Of a stretch of 44,621 bases of DNA, positions 32,762 through 39,690 are shown in pieces; within the stretch, counting starts at the first letter, position 1, and every line of letters starts with the position of its first letter. Origin of the DNA: Propionibacterium sp. GTDB taxonomy: Bacteria > Actinomycetota > Actinomycetes > Propionibacteriales > Propionibacteriaceae. Below the pieces are notes generated by a model, which was given only the letters and a program-made list of their open reading frames with translations, was not told where the DNA came from and made no database searches. The position numbers were made by a program, and so were the translations under genes. The stretch lies in NCBI GenBank assembly GCA_022837595.1, contig JALHFX010000010.1:1-44621 (forward strand). The letters are read 5' to 3'.

Positions 32762-32824
32762 GGTGTTTCTCCAGAATGAGTGCGGAAACACCATCCCCGT
32801 GGGAAGGTGCCCCACGGGGTTGAA
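32762..32824 (-). promoter_or_regulatory. short-form structured leader
   Basis: CCCCGTGGGG-cacctt-CCCACGGGG hairpin, then ATGGTGTTTCC pairing with GGAGAAACACCAT at the start codon (one bulge). Confidence 0.75.
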
Positions 32825-32855
32825 ACCGCGCCTAAGACGCCGTTTAAATGAAAAG

Positions 32856-33059
32856 CTATGCCGCCAGAGGCAACAGATCCTTGGCGTTCTCCAGTGGCCA
32901 GTAACCATCAGCCTTGGCATTCAGAATCGTGATTTCCGCGATTCCCGTCGCCGTATAACCGATGTTGACGTTCCAGCCATGGGAAACATCCTTGATGATG
33001 GGTTCGTTTGAGAACTCGATGTGGAGGATGTCGTCCAGTTCATCGTACTTGATTCTCAC
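32856..33059 (-). CDS. DUF2283 family protein
   Basis: 67 aa with GTG start overlapping the upstream stop (GTGA). VRIKYDELDDILHIEFSNEPI...NVNIGYTATGIAEITILNA is the DUF2283 pattern (Y-D-x-x-x-D-x-L-x-I; G-x-x-x-x-I-x-I-L-x-A). These small proteins commonly pair with DUF4258 proteins and the pair is suspected to be a toxin-antitoxin module. It would be the antitoxin side. Confidence 0.78.
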   Translation of the reverse strand: MRIKYDELDDILHIEFSNEPIIKDVSHGWNVNIGYTATGIAEITILNAKADGYWPLENAKDLLPLAA

Positions 33060-33325
33060 GGCTCGCCCTCCAGCTCCCAGTTGATCATGACGGTCTTGAT
33101 GACCACGGCGGTCTGTTCGACCACCGCAGCACACACCAAGTTGTCGTCTCTCTCTTGAATGTGCATGAACACCCACAGATTCATCTCGTCGCGGCGTTTG
33201 ATTGCCCCGTTTTCGATGACCTGCAGCAGGGTAGCCATATCTACGTTTCGGCGCAGCATGCTTTCCCGAGCGTGGTTCGTTACCCACACATTCTTGCCAA
33301 ACCTTTCGCTAAGAAAGTCTGCCAA
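33056..33325 (-). CDS. DUF4258 family protein
   Basis: 89 aa. WVTNHARESMLRRNVDMATLLQVIENGAIKRR, MHIQERDDNLVCAAVVEQTAVVIKTVMIN fits DUF4258, a small RelE/BECR-like fold: a helix with HAxxRM-like residues, then strands. The stop overlaps the DUF2283 start by 4 bases. A toxin role is proposed from the pairing but not shown. Confidence 0.75.
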   Translation of the reverse strand: MADFLSERFGKNVWVTNHARESMLRRNVDMATLLQVIENGAIKRRDEMNLWVFMHIQERDDNLVCAAVVEQTAVVIKTVMINWELEGEP

Positions 33326-33424
33326 TACATGCTCCTGAACTGAGTCTAGGGAGGCGCTATCCGTACGTCAAACACCTCCCCCGCAGCCAACCTGGTGGCT
33401 GAGGTTGGGTGAAGCCCTTCTGGA

Positions 33425-33601
33425 TCAGCGTGACATCGACCCGCGCACGTTCTGTGCGGGGACGAGGATTCGCCGACCGTCCAGTGGGAGGATCGAATAC
33501 CCGAGGCCATCGGCCTTGAGCACGGTGCCTTCCTGCATCACGCCGTCACCGGTGTGATACTTGACTCGCATGCCTTGCGGGAGTCGTCGGTTCATCGTCA
33601 T
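33425..33601 (-). CDS. small SH3/KOW-like protein, 58 aa
   Basis: MTMNRRLPQGMRVKYHTGDG, then GTVLKADGLGYSILPLDGRRILVPAQNVRG, a strand-rich pattern like a small beta-barrel. Start codon fixed by a leader hairpin. Between 33326 and 33424 nothing is seen. Confidence 0.6.
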   Translation of the reverse strand: MTMNRRLPQGMRVKYHTGDGVMQEGTVLKADGLGYSILPLDGRRILVPAQNVRGSMSR

Positions 33602-33665
33602 GGTAAGTCTCCAAGTTGTTGCGCAGAGACCCCCTCCACCGCGGAGAAGGATTCCCGCGCGGGAT
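33602..33665 (-). promoter_or_regulatory. short-form structured leader
   Basis: CCCGCGCGGG repeat, then GGTCTC pairing with GGAGACTTACC before the ATG at 33601. Confidence 0.6.
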
Positions 33666-33743
33666 AGATGATTGACAGGGGTGATCCCCGTGGTAGAAAT
33701 GAGATAAGGCCAGATGCGCCATACCCCTTACCAGGAGATCAAC

Positions 33744-33953
33744 ATGCCCATTTGGATGAATCGGGATCGCGACAAGATCGCGGCCACGGGAGAACCTCCC
33801 AAGACTCACGAATCTGGACTGGTTGTCCATAGCAACGATCCGTCGGAGCCGCCCAAGAAGCTGGTGGATTTGTTCACCAACATTCAGGCGGTTGTCGAGG
33901 ACTACGAGCGTGAAGCTGCTCGCAGTCCCCAACACCTGAAGCGGGTGAAGTGA
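33744..33953 (+). CDS. small hypothetical protein, 69 aa
   Basis: ATG at 33744 with CCAGGAGATCAAC. MPIWMNRDRDKIAATGEPPK and a C-terminal helix (LVDLFTNIQAVVEDYEREAA); otherwise probably disordered. Plus strand, convergent with the 153-aa gene, whose stop is 1 base away. Unknown. Confidence 0.58.
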   Translation: MPIWMNRDRDKIAATGEPPKTHESGLVVHSNDPSEPPKKLVDLFTNIQAVVEDYEREAARSPQHLKRVK

Positions 33954-33954
33954 T

Positions 33955-34416
33955 TCACCCGTTCATTGCAACCGCCGCGTCGAGGATCGGACCCTCGCTA
34001 ACAGCAGTGTCGTGACGCCGCCGTTGCTCCGCGAGCTGGACCCCGATGAAGGCATCGAGATCGCTCTGCACCGCCCCATTCTTCTGGAAGTGAAGGCGCA
34101 TCTCACCCGCTCGCCGGACCGCCGCGATGAGTTCGATCGACTCAGCCTTGCCGGCCCAATCGATCCAACCCTCCATACGGAGCAGATCCACCTGCTCGCG
34201 ATAGTCCTGCATGCTCTCTGCACGTAGGACCTTGTAGCGGGCCGCTCCCGAAGGATCCCGCAGTTCTGCAACGCCGATGCGGCCATAGCCGCACAGACGC
34301 ACGTCACCGATCCACGTCCTTTCCTGCCAGACGCGATGGCTGATGCCACTCACTCCGTCGTACAGACGGTTGGCGAGTTGATAGAGCAGCCCAAAGAGTG
34401 TCGAGATGACGTTCAT
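33955..34416 (-). CDS. hypothetical protein, 153 aa
   Basis: Starts MNVISTLFGLLYQLANRLYD. Hydrophobic N-terminal 15 residues, perhaps a membrane-associated helix, then a soluble body with AAVRRAGEMRLHFQ. No family recognised. A degenerate leader precedes it. Confidence 0.62.
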   Translation of the reverse strand: MNVISTLFGLLYQLANRLYDGVSGISHRVWQERTWIGDVRLCGYGRIGVAELRDPSGAARYKVLRAESMQDYREQVDLLRMEGWIDWAGKAESIELIAAVRRAGEMRLHFQKNGAVQSDLDAFIGVQLAEQRRRHDTAVSEGPILDAAVAMNG

Positions 34417-34475
34417 GGTTTTCTCCAAGTTCCCGCGCAACACAGGATGCGTCGCGAGGCCCCCAATCGGGGTTG
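34417..34475 (-). promoter_or_regulatory. degenerate short leader
   Basis: CCCC-gattG-GGGG hairpin retained; the ribosome-site hairpin is weak (GGAGAAAACC before the ATG lacks a clear partner). Confidence 0.42.
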
Positions 34476-34476
34476 A

Positions 34477-34671
34477 TTAAAAAAGATCGGCGATATCGAG
34501 CACTTCGCCTTGAAACATCGGTGCGTGCTGGTCGCACGAGAACCGATGCGGGGACAGGTACCGCCACTTCGGCTGATCAGGGCACAACACGAAACCCGTG
34601 CCGCACATCAGATCGTTTGATGCTGGCGATACATGCTTGCGGCAGTTGCCGCAGCGCTTCACTTCATCCAC
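34477..34671 (-). CDS. small Cys-rich (zinc-binding?) protein, 64 aa
   Basis: GTG start at 34671 with GAGGAG, overlapping the end of the 130-aa gene by 8 bases. VDEVKRCGNCRKHVSPASND, LMCGTGFVLCPDQP and FSCDQH supply six Cys, suggesting a zinc knuckle. The open frame extends upstream but the coupled start is preferred. Family unknown; such proteins are common in phages and plasmids. Confidence 0.6.
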   Translation of the reverse strand: MDEVKRCGNCRKHVSPASNDLMCGTGFVLCPDQPKWRYLSPHRFSCDQHAPMFQGEVLDIADLF

Positions 34672-35056
34672 TGACTCGCTCCTCAAGGGCCTTTGCCCTT
34701 TCAAGCTGCCAATCGGCCAGATCCTCCGAGTACGGCCGAAGGTCTGCGACTGACTCCCACATTGCCGCCATGCCGCCACCGATCGGCCCGAAATCCCATA
34801 TCACCGGGATTGAGCCTTTCAGCCGGTCACCACGGGCTGCCAGGTACCGGTCAATCTCCTCTTGCGATGGAGACTGCCCGAGAACGCTTCCGACCCAGAT
34901 GCGGTCGTCACGACGGGAGATGACGGTTCCCCGAACAGGTTGAAGCCACTGATCGGGGGATCTACTGACCCAGGGCCAGCGACGTGCGCCGACCTCGGCG
35001 CCAACCTCAACCGCAAAGAACGCAGTCTCAGTCGGGGCGAAGAGATCAAGCTGCAT
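34664..35056 (-). CDS. hypothetical protein, 130 aa
   Basis: ATG 35056 with TAGGAG. Starts MQLDLFAPTETAFFAVEVGA and ends in a charged helix (YSEDLADWQLERAKALEERV). The MQLDLF opening resembles clamp-binding peptides (QLxLF) that tether proteins to the DNA polymerase sliding clamp; here it is at the extreme N-terminus, a suggestion only. Coupled to the downstream 64-aa gene. Confidence 0.6.
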   Translation of the reverse strand: MQLDLFAPTETAFFAVEVGAEVGARRWPWVSRSPDQWLQPVRGTVISRRDDRIWVGSVLGQSPSQEEIDRYLAARGDRLKGSIPVIWDFGPIGGGMAAMWESVADLRPYSEDLADWQLERAKALEERVSG

Positions 35057-35065
35057 GGTGGGCTC

Positions 35066-35173
35066 CTACCGGGCGAAGACGTCGAACAAGACGCCTGCGA
35101 CCAGCAAGAACGCACAACCCAAACCGATCGCGCGGTCCCAGCTATTGGGAGAGGTATGGAAAAACTTCTTCAT
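35066..35173 (-). CDS. single-span membrane microprotein, 35 aa
   Basis: MKKFFHTSPNSWDR, then a hydrophobic helix AIGLGCAFLLVAGVLFDVFA and a final Arg. A leader hairpin ends at its ATG, which supports translation. It is first in the group 35173, 35056, 34671. Unknown. Confidence 0.6.
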   Translation of the reverse strand: MKKFFHTSPNSWDRAIGLGCAFLLVAGVLFDVFAR

Positions 35174-35240
35174 GGTGGTCTCCGACAAAACCGGGACACA
35201 CCACGCCCGCAGGGCAAGGAGTGCCCCGAAGGTCAAGGAA
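35174..35240 (-). promoter_or_regulatory. short-form structured leader
   Basis: CCTTCGGGG-type and CCCTGCGGG repeats, then GTGGTGTGTCC pairing with GGAGACCACC before the ATG at 35173. Confidence 0.62.
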
Positions 35241-35392
35241 GGCGGTGCATTGCGCACCATTGAAAGGCTAGGCAGACCCCAGCTCAGTCGGCAGTGCCGA
35301 CCGGATGCCGACGCAATGTCGGCGCTTTTCGACCACAACGGCCGAGAAAGTCCTCGAACGATACCGGCGAGATCCCCGCGCTGTCAATCCGG

Positions 35393-35422
35393 CCGATAAC
35401 ACGTGGAATGGCCTGTTTTATG
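35393..35422. promoter_or_regulatory. operator-like inverted repeat, copy f
   Basis: CCGATAACA, 12 bases, TGTTTTATG, about 60 bases upstream of the acyltransferase gene. Between 35241 and 35392 there are only small inverted repeats (GGTGC/GCACC; GCCGAC/GTCGGC then TTTT near 35307-35334) and no gene. Confidence 0.55.
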
Positions 35423-35483
35423 CCGATAGACACCTTGCGGGTTCGTGTGATGATGCAAGTTGCTCCTCATGACGAAGGCACTC

Positions 35484-36107
35484 ATGTCCGGACACCAACT
35501 CACTCTCTCAACTGCCATTCATGCACGTCTTGGCGAACGCTGTTTGCGCTGGCTCGCGCGTCGAGCGCTCAGGCTCCAGGTGACCAACGTCCATCGATGG
35601 GAAGCGCACCCGAGCGCCCTTGTCGTCGCCAACCACGTCTCCTATATCGATGGGCCTCTGCTCGCGTGCGTTTCACCCCACGCACTGACCTACGCCGTGA
35701 CCGCGGAATTTGCCAAGCATCCTGTCTGGCACCGGGCCCTTGATGTGCTCGTTCGTTGTGGCCTGGGCCGGTACGTGCCCGTCGATCCCACCTCGCCGTT
35801 CGGGATGCGCGACATCCTGCGCGCGCTGCATGCCGGCCAGGGCGCGATGGTGTTCCCGGAAGGAGGGATCACACGAGACGGACTGCTGGCGCCGCTGCAA
35901 CCGGGCGCGGCCATCGCAGCCATGCGATCGGGGCGAGTGATCCTGCCGGTGCGGATTCGAGGCCTCGAGCGAAGTGTCTTTGGCAAGGTGAAGGGTCGAC
36001 GGCGGACCTGGTTGCCAACCGTATCGGTTGAGGTGGGGGAGCCGATCAACCCTGTGGGGCTCGATGTGCGGCAACTCCAAGCCAGAATCACGGAGGCGCT
36101 GTCGTGA
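35484..36107 (+). CDS. PlsC-like 1-acylglycerol-3-phosphate acyltransferase family protein
   Basis: 207 aa. ALVVANHVSYIDGPLL carries the NHxSxxD form of the HX4D acyltransferase motif, and VFPEGGITRDGLL the substrate-binding FPEG block; VILPVRIRGL and VSVEVGEPINP follow at the usual spacing. The family transfers acyl chains to lysophosphatidic acid or related acceptors at the inner membrane. ATG 35484 has GAAGG upstream; ATG 35469 is possible. Its stop overlaps the start of the NADAR-SLOG gene (GTGA), so the two are cotranslated. Confidence 0.82.
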   Translation: MSGHQLTLSTAIHARLGERCLRWLARRALRLQVTNVHRWEAHPSALVVANHVSYIDGPLLACVSPHALTYAVTAEFAKHPVWHRALDVLVRCGLGRYVPVDPTSPFGMRDILRALHAGQGAMVFPEGGITRDGLLAPLQPGAAIAAMRSGRVILPVRIRGLERSVFGKVKGRRRTWLPTVSVEVGEPINPVGLDVRQLQARITEALS

Positions 36108-37009
36108 GCATCCGGGTTGACGCCATCCTGCCGTTTCCCGGCTACCGGGAGGCAGATCCAGGCTATGGGTTCGGTCGAAACAGGCCTGTGCTACACCCGA
36201 GCCTCGAGCACTTCTACCAGTCAGAACGGTTTCGCGGATCGGACGAGGATCTTCGCGCGGAGATCATTGGCATCCCTACCGCAAAGGAAGCACGCAAGCT
36301 GGCCCTCAAACACGCGGAGAAGTCCCGACCGGACTGGGCGCAATGCCACGAAAGGATCATGAACGCAGCCCTCTGGATGCAGCTTCGTGAGCACCCGCGA
36401 CTGGGCTTCGCGCTGCGCCAGTTAGCCGACGACGCCACGGTTGAATACCCCTACCGGGACTCCTATTGGGCGCCCCCTTCAGGACAGAACGCCGGCGGTG
36501 GGTTTGCCGAGCTTGTGCATGCAGCACGGCGAAAGCTCAACGGCCAGACAGTGCGAGTCGCAGTTACCGGCGGGCGGGGATTCAGCAACGAGTTCCTGCT
36601 CAAGACCAAGCTCGAGGGGTTCTTCGCGAACCTCACACCGGACGTGATGCTGGTGGGCGGTAACAAGGGCGCCGAAGAGATCGTTGAGCGATGGGCGATC
36701 GAACAGTGCTTGCCTGTTAGGCACTTCTTCATGCGCGGCCGCGGAAGCCGCACCGAGCAGGACCGGCACTATCAGAGCCTGCTGCGGGCGGCGACACACT
36801 TAGTGGTGTTCTCGCAGGGCGAGGCCAGCATCGATCGCCTGGTCGAACTGGCCAAGCAGTTCGGACGACCAACACGGATCGTACTCACCGACCCCTCAGG
36901 CGCGGCCCTTCGAAGCCAAGGGGCCGGACAGGGCCGGCCGGTACGCGGCGGTACGGTGCATTCGCTGCAACCCCGCGGCGCGGTGCAAAGTCAGCCTACT
37001 CGCCCCTGA
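36104..37009 (+). CDS. NADAR (YbiA-like) and SLOG/YAcAr-like two-domain protein
   Basis: 301 aa, GTG start. Residues about 30-145 match NADAR: LEHFYQSERF, PTAKEARKLALKH, RPDWAQCHERIMNAALWMQL and VEYPYRDSYWAPPSGQNAGG. Residues 150-270 match a cpYpsA-related SLOG domain: VRVAVTGGRGFSNEFLL, VMLVGGNKGAEEIVERWAIE, LLRAATHLVVFSQG. NADAR enzymes hydrolyse ADP-ribose-type N-glycosidic bonds (including ADP-ribosylated guanine, from recent literature as I recall it), while SLOG domains bind nucleotides. The pair suggests handling of NAD- or ADP-ribose-derived signals, possibly in conflict systems. The C-terminal 30 residues are low complexity. Confidence 0.78.
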   Translation: MSIRVDAILPFPGYREADPGYGFGRNRPVLHPSLEHFYQSERFRGSDEDLRAEIIGIPTAKEARKLALKHAEKSRPDWAQCHERIMNAALWMQLREHPRLGFALRQLADDATVEYPYRDSYWAPPSGQNAGGGFAELVHAARRKLNGQTVRVAVTGGRGFSNEFLLKTKLEGFFANLTPDVMLVGGNKGAEEIVERWAIEQCLPVRHFFMRGRGSRTEQDRHYQSLLRAATHLVVFSQGEASIDRLVELAKQFGRPTRIVLTDPSGAALRSQGAGQGRPVRGGTVHSLQPRGAVQSQPTRP

Positions 37010-37439
37010 CGTCCCAGCCCTTGTCCGTCTTGATGGCATGCAGGGGCATGAAGTTCTTCGGCTTGCACTCGGCCGCCACCTTGTCGTTCATGTACATACG
37101 GTATATCAGCCGATAGTGCGCCCCAGGTTTGCGCTCCGTCTTCTCAAAGACTTCGATTGCTTCAAGGCCGCCGCACTTTTTAGCGAGTTCATGGTACTGA
37201 CCAAAAGCAAACTCTACCCAGGCGATGTAATCGCCTTCACTCATCTTGCTGCCCTGGCTGCCGAATGACCTGTAAAGGCCACTGTAGTCGCCCGAGATGG
37301 TCATCGTTACAAACTTCCGAGCAGGGACTTCCTCTTCGGGCGCATTCTTGACGAACGGGTCACTGGAGTCCTTCTGTCCGCAGGCGGCAAGCAGCAGGGA
37401 GGTTGCGATGAGCATCAAGGAGCGTTTGTAGCTGGTCTT
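36996..37439 (-). CDS. lipoprotein, 147 aa
   Basis: GTG start at 37439 with GAAGGAAATTGAA; the in-frame start at 37475 would give an atypically long signal. VKTSYKRSLMLIATSLLLAACGQ has a lipobox LAAC, so Cys21 would be lipidated. The mature part has no recognised domain (TMTISGDYSGLYRSFGSQ; PKNFMPLHAIKTDKGWDV). Its end overlaps the end of the NADAR-SLOG gene by 14 bases on the opposite strand. Confidence 0.7.
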   Translation of the reverse strand, partial: KTSYKRSLMLIATSLLLAACGQKDSSDPFVKNAPEEEVPARKFVTMTISGDYSGLYRSFGSQGSKMSEGDYIAWVEFAFGQYHELAKKCGGLEAIEVFEKTERKPGAHYRLIYRMYMNDKVAAECKPKNFMPLHAIKTDKGWDVRGE

Positions 37440-37544
37440 CACTTCAATTTCCTTCGGGTCGATCTGGTTATGCACGCGTCCTTGCGTGATCTGAGTTCCA
37501 GATTACCGCATGCGAACGGGTTTGCAATGGGGACCGCGTGAATG

Positions 37545-37931
37545 CTATGCGTCCTGAGATGCGCTCGCCTGTAGGAAGCGGTGCACGAGGCCCAACTCCA
37601 TACCTACCTCACCCGGCATCAGGCGGGATAGTCCGTCGAGCAGCGCGAGCCGGTAGTCGAGACCCTCGCCCTCGACCTCAGAGGAGCCTTTAAGGAAGAG
37701 GTCGGGCCAGTTCGCCGCGGCCCGCTCGAGCAGCGAGACCTCCATCGCCTCGACCAGGTAGGGGAATGCCGAGGCCGGATCTTCAGCGTCCAGCAATTCG
37801 GGGTCTCCTCCCCTTTCCGAAACGAGGCGGCGAAGGAGGTCCATCTCCGCGAGACCTTCAGCATGCGCTCGTCGCTCGACGAACTTCTCCAGTGCGTTCA
37901 GCAGCGCGATGGGGATTGTGGAAGGGTTCAT
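37545..37931 (-). CDS. hypothetical protein, 128 aa
   Basis: ATG 37931 with GAGG at 6 bases, reached by the hairpin at the right end of the IscB element. Starts MNPSTIPIALLNALEKFVER; acidic helical protein. Unknown. The IscB element may have separated it from its original promoter. Confidence 0.6.
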   Translation of the reverse strand: MNPSTIPIALLNALEKFVERRAHAEGLAEMDLLRRLVSERGGDPELLDAEDPASAFPYLVEAMEVSLLERAAANWPDLFLKGSSEVEGEGLDYRLALLDGLSRLMPGEVGMELGLVHRFLQASASQDA

Positions 37932-37938
37932 AAAAAAC

Positions 37939-37985
37939 CTCGCGCGGATACCCCTCCGCTTTAGCGGGGGGAGGAAGCGCGAGAC
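37939..37985. mobile_element. right-end hairpin of the IscB element
   Basis: CTCGCGC...GCGCGAG inverted repeat with inner CCTCCCC/GGGG pairs and a CGCtaaaGCG tip, overlapping the end of iscB and followed in minus sense by GTTTTTT. It is the kind of subterminal palindrome found at IS200/IS605-type ends and may also act as terminator. Confidence 0.6.
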
Positions 37986-39307
37986 GGGGCGGCAAGCCTG
38001 AAATAGCCGTACCCGTCTGCGCGTTGAAGAATCCGGCAATGACGGTGCGAAATGCCTTGCACCACCGCATGGCCGGTTTGAATGTTGAAGTTGCCTGAAG
38101 CTCGCACCGCGACCCGACCCACATGGCACCCAGCTTTCTTGCTCGATGCTGGCACCTCGGCGCGCACCAGGTCGCCGGTTGCGAAACCCCGCACCCGCTT
38201 GTTGCGCATCAGGTAGCCGCGTGGAAAGCCGTACCGATCCAAGCGGGTGCGCTGATAACTACCCCGCCCGGTGCACTTCACCTGCAACGTAGGCCGCTGC
38301 CAGCCCTGCACCGCAGCCACCGCACCCACGCACACCGCATCGAGCGCATGCTTTTTCGGTAGCCCGAGCTGGTTACGATTGAACTTCGTGCGCCCGCCCG
38401 AGGCTGTCTCTACCGGCAGCCCGGTCGTCTTGAGTGCTTCAACCAGTGCCCAGCGGGTCGCATTGACCGCAGCCGCATCCTTCAAGGGGCGCTTGGCCTG
38501 CGCCTGTATCCGCGCGCGGCGCGCCGGATCCTTGACGAACACGTCCAGGGGCTGTGCGCCCTTGCGGGTATTGCACGGCACGCAGGCTATCGCCAGGTTG
38601 GAGACCCGATTCGAGCCGCCGCGCGCCTTGGGGTGCAGATGCTCGATATTGAGCGCCACCTCAGTCGCATCACAGTAGCAGCACTTGCGGCCCCACTTCT
38701 CCAGCAGGTACTCGCGCACCTCGTAGCCAAAGAGCGTGCCCTGCTGGTACTCCACACCCGAGATTTCGGGGTTCTGCAGGGCTTGCAGATCAAAGCGCAC
38801 CTGCTCTGAACTGATGGCCGTCACTGGCGCCCAGCGACGAAGACGCTTGACCCAGGCGAGCGTGGTGACGACCCGATGCTGCAAAGAAGGCGCCAGCCAG
38901 CCAGCCGGCCGGGTGCGATTCAGGAACCGCGGTGCGCGATAACGCAGGTTGCCACGACGCCGGCGACGCATGGCGGCGCGGGCGGTCAAGGCTTCGCTGA
39001 TTTGACGGCCCCGATGCACGAGCTCGAACAGGTTGAGCACCGCTGCACCGCGCTCAAGCTCACCCGTTTCGGTGACGACGTGCTCGGTGTCACGCACGAG
39101 CGCAAGGCCGGTAGTCTTGCTGCCCGGGTCGAGCTTGAGCCGCAGGGGCTGGAATGCACAGGAGTCTGCCTGTCGGTCGATGAGTCGGATCACAAAAGGC
39201 AGCACACGATGCACGCGCGCACGACCCCGCGCGAGCAACAGCCTCGCACGCTTCTCGCTACACGGCATCAGTGGCTTGCCACTGCGATCCAATACAAAAA
39301 CCGCCAC
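37961..39307 (-). CDS. iscB: IscB, RNA-guided RuvC/HNH nuclease (OMEGA system)
   Basis: 448 aa, GTG start. N-terminal PLMP domain (VFVLDRSGKPLMPCSEKRAR, 4-23), RuvC-I LKLDPGSKTTGLAL with D60, Arg-rich bridge helix (RRRRRGNLRYRAPRFLNR, 114-131), RuvC-II AISSEQVRFD with E168, HNH with two Cys pairs (CCYCD, CVPCN) around NIEHLHPKARGG (220-231), RuvC-III KKHALDAV with H320 and D323. All catalytic residues are present and length is typical, so it is probably active. IscB is the ancestor-type of Cas9 and cuts DNA guided by an omegaRNA encoded upstream of the gene. No transposase gene accompanies it. Confidence 0.95.
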   Translation of the reverse strand: MAVFVLDRSGKPLMPCSEKRARLLLARGRARVHRVLPFVIRLIDRQADSCAFQPLRLKLDPGSKTTGLALVRDTEHVVTETGELERGAAVLNLFELVHRGRQISEALTARAAMRRRRRGNLRYRAPRFLNRTRPAGWLAPSLQHRVVTTLAWVKRLRRWAPVTAISSEQVRFDLQALQNPEISGVEYQQGTLFGYEVREYLLEKWGRKCCYCDATEVALNIEHLHPKARGGSNRVSNLAIACVPCNTRKGAQPLDVFVKDPARRARIQAQAKRPLKDAAAVNATRWALVEALKTTGLPVETASGGRTKFNRNQLGLPKKHALDAVCVGAVAAVQGWQRPTLQVKCTGRGSYQRTRLDRYGFPRGYLMRNKRVRGFATGDLVRAEVPASSKKAGCHVGRVAVRASGNFNIQTGHAVVQGISHRHCRILQRADGYGYFRLAAPSRASSPR

Positions 39308-39690
39308 GAGATCTCCTCTTCTACAACAACCGGAATGCGTCCGGTGCGCGTGCCCTTACGGGCCTTGTTACGCAAGCCTTACGGCTTGGCTCCCTTCGGC
39401 AAGGTCGTACGCCAGGTGGAAAGCGGGATGCCTTCCCGATGCCGTCCGTTTCGTAGCACTGCGAATGAATCCCTAGAGATCCAAGTCTCGCAGCCGTAGG
39501 TGGTGGCTGCCACCACCACAGGACCCACACCTTGTCTGCTACGGCATCTTCGAGCGGTCGGAACTCAGGAAGCATTCCGACGTCGGTCTTCTGTCTTGCG
39601 TACAACGTAGCGCCTCGCGGCGCTGAGCCTGGTCAAGCAGGGCTTGCTTTCACAAGCCCATTCCCTTTAGGGAATTGGGTACTTGACGCT
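39308..39690 (-). ncRNA. putative omegaRNA region and left end of the IscB element
   Basis: The non-coding stretch directly 5' of iscB is rich in stable hairpins in mRNA sense: AGCGCC-gcga-GGCGCT, GGTGGTGGC-a-GCCACCACC, CAAGCC-gtaa-GGCTTG, GCCC-gtaa-GGGC, ACCGG-acgcat-CCGGT. This is where IscB omegaRNAs lie, with the guide at the 5' end reaching into the flanking DNA. Another hairpin CCCATTCCC/GGGAATTGGG (39658-39681) next to TTGAC probably marks the left end. Exact ends not determined. Confidence 0.65.

Noticed and set aside
9829..35240. Leader repeats read as a CRISPR array or integron attC array
   Set aside because: Repeats are not identical, not regularly spaced, each is followed by a gene at a fixed start-codon position, and no integrase or cas gene is present; iscB is unrelated to them.
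39321..39605. 94-codon minus open frame upstream of iscB
   Set aside because: It runs through the hairpin-rich omegaRNA region, has no ribosome site and a random-looking composition.
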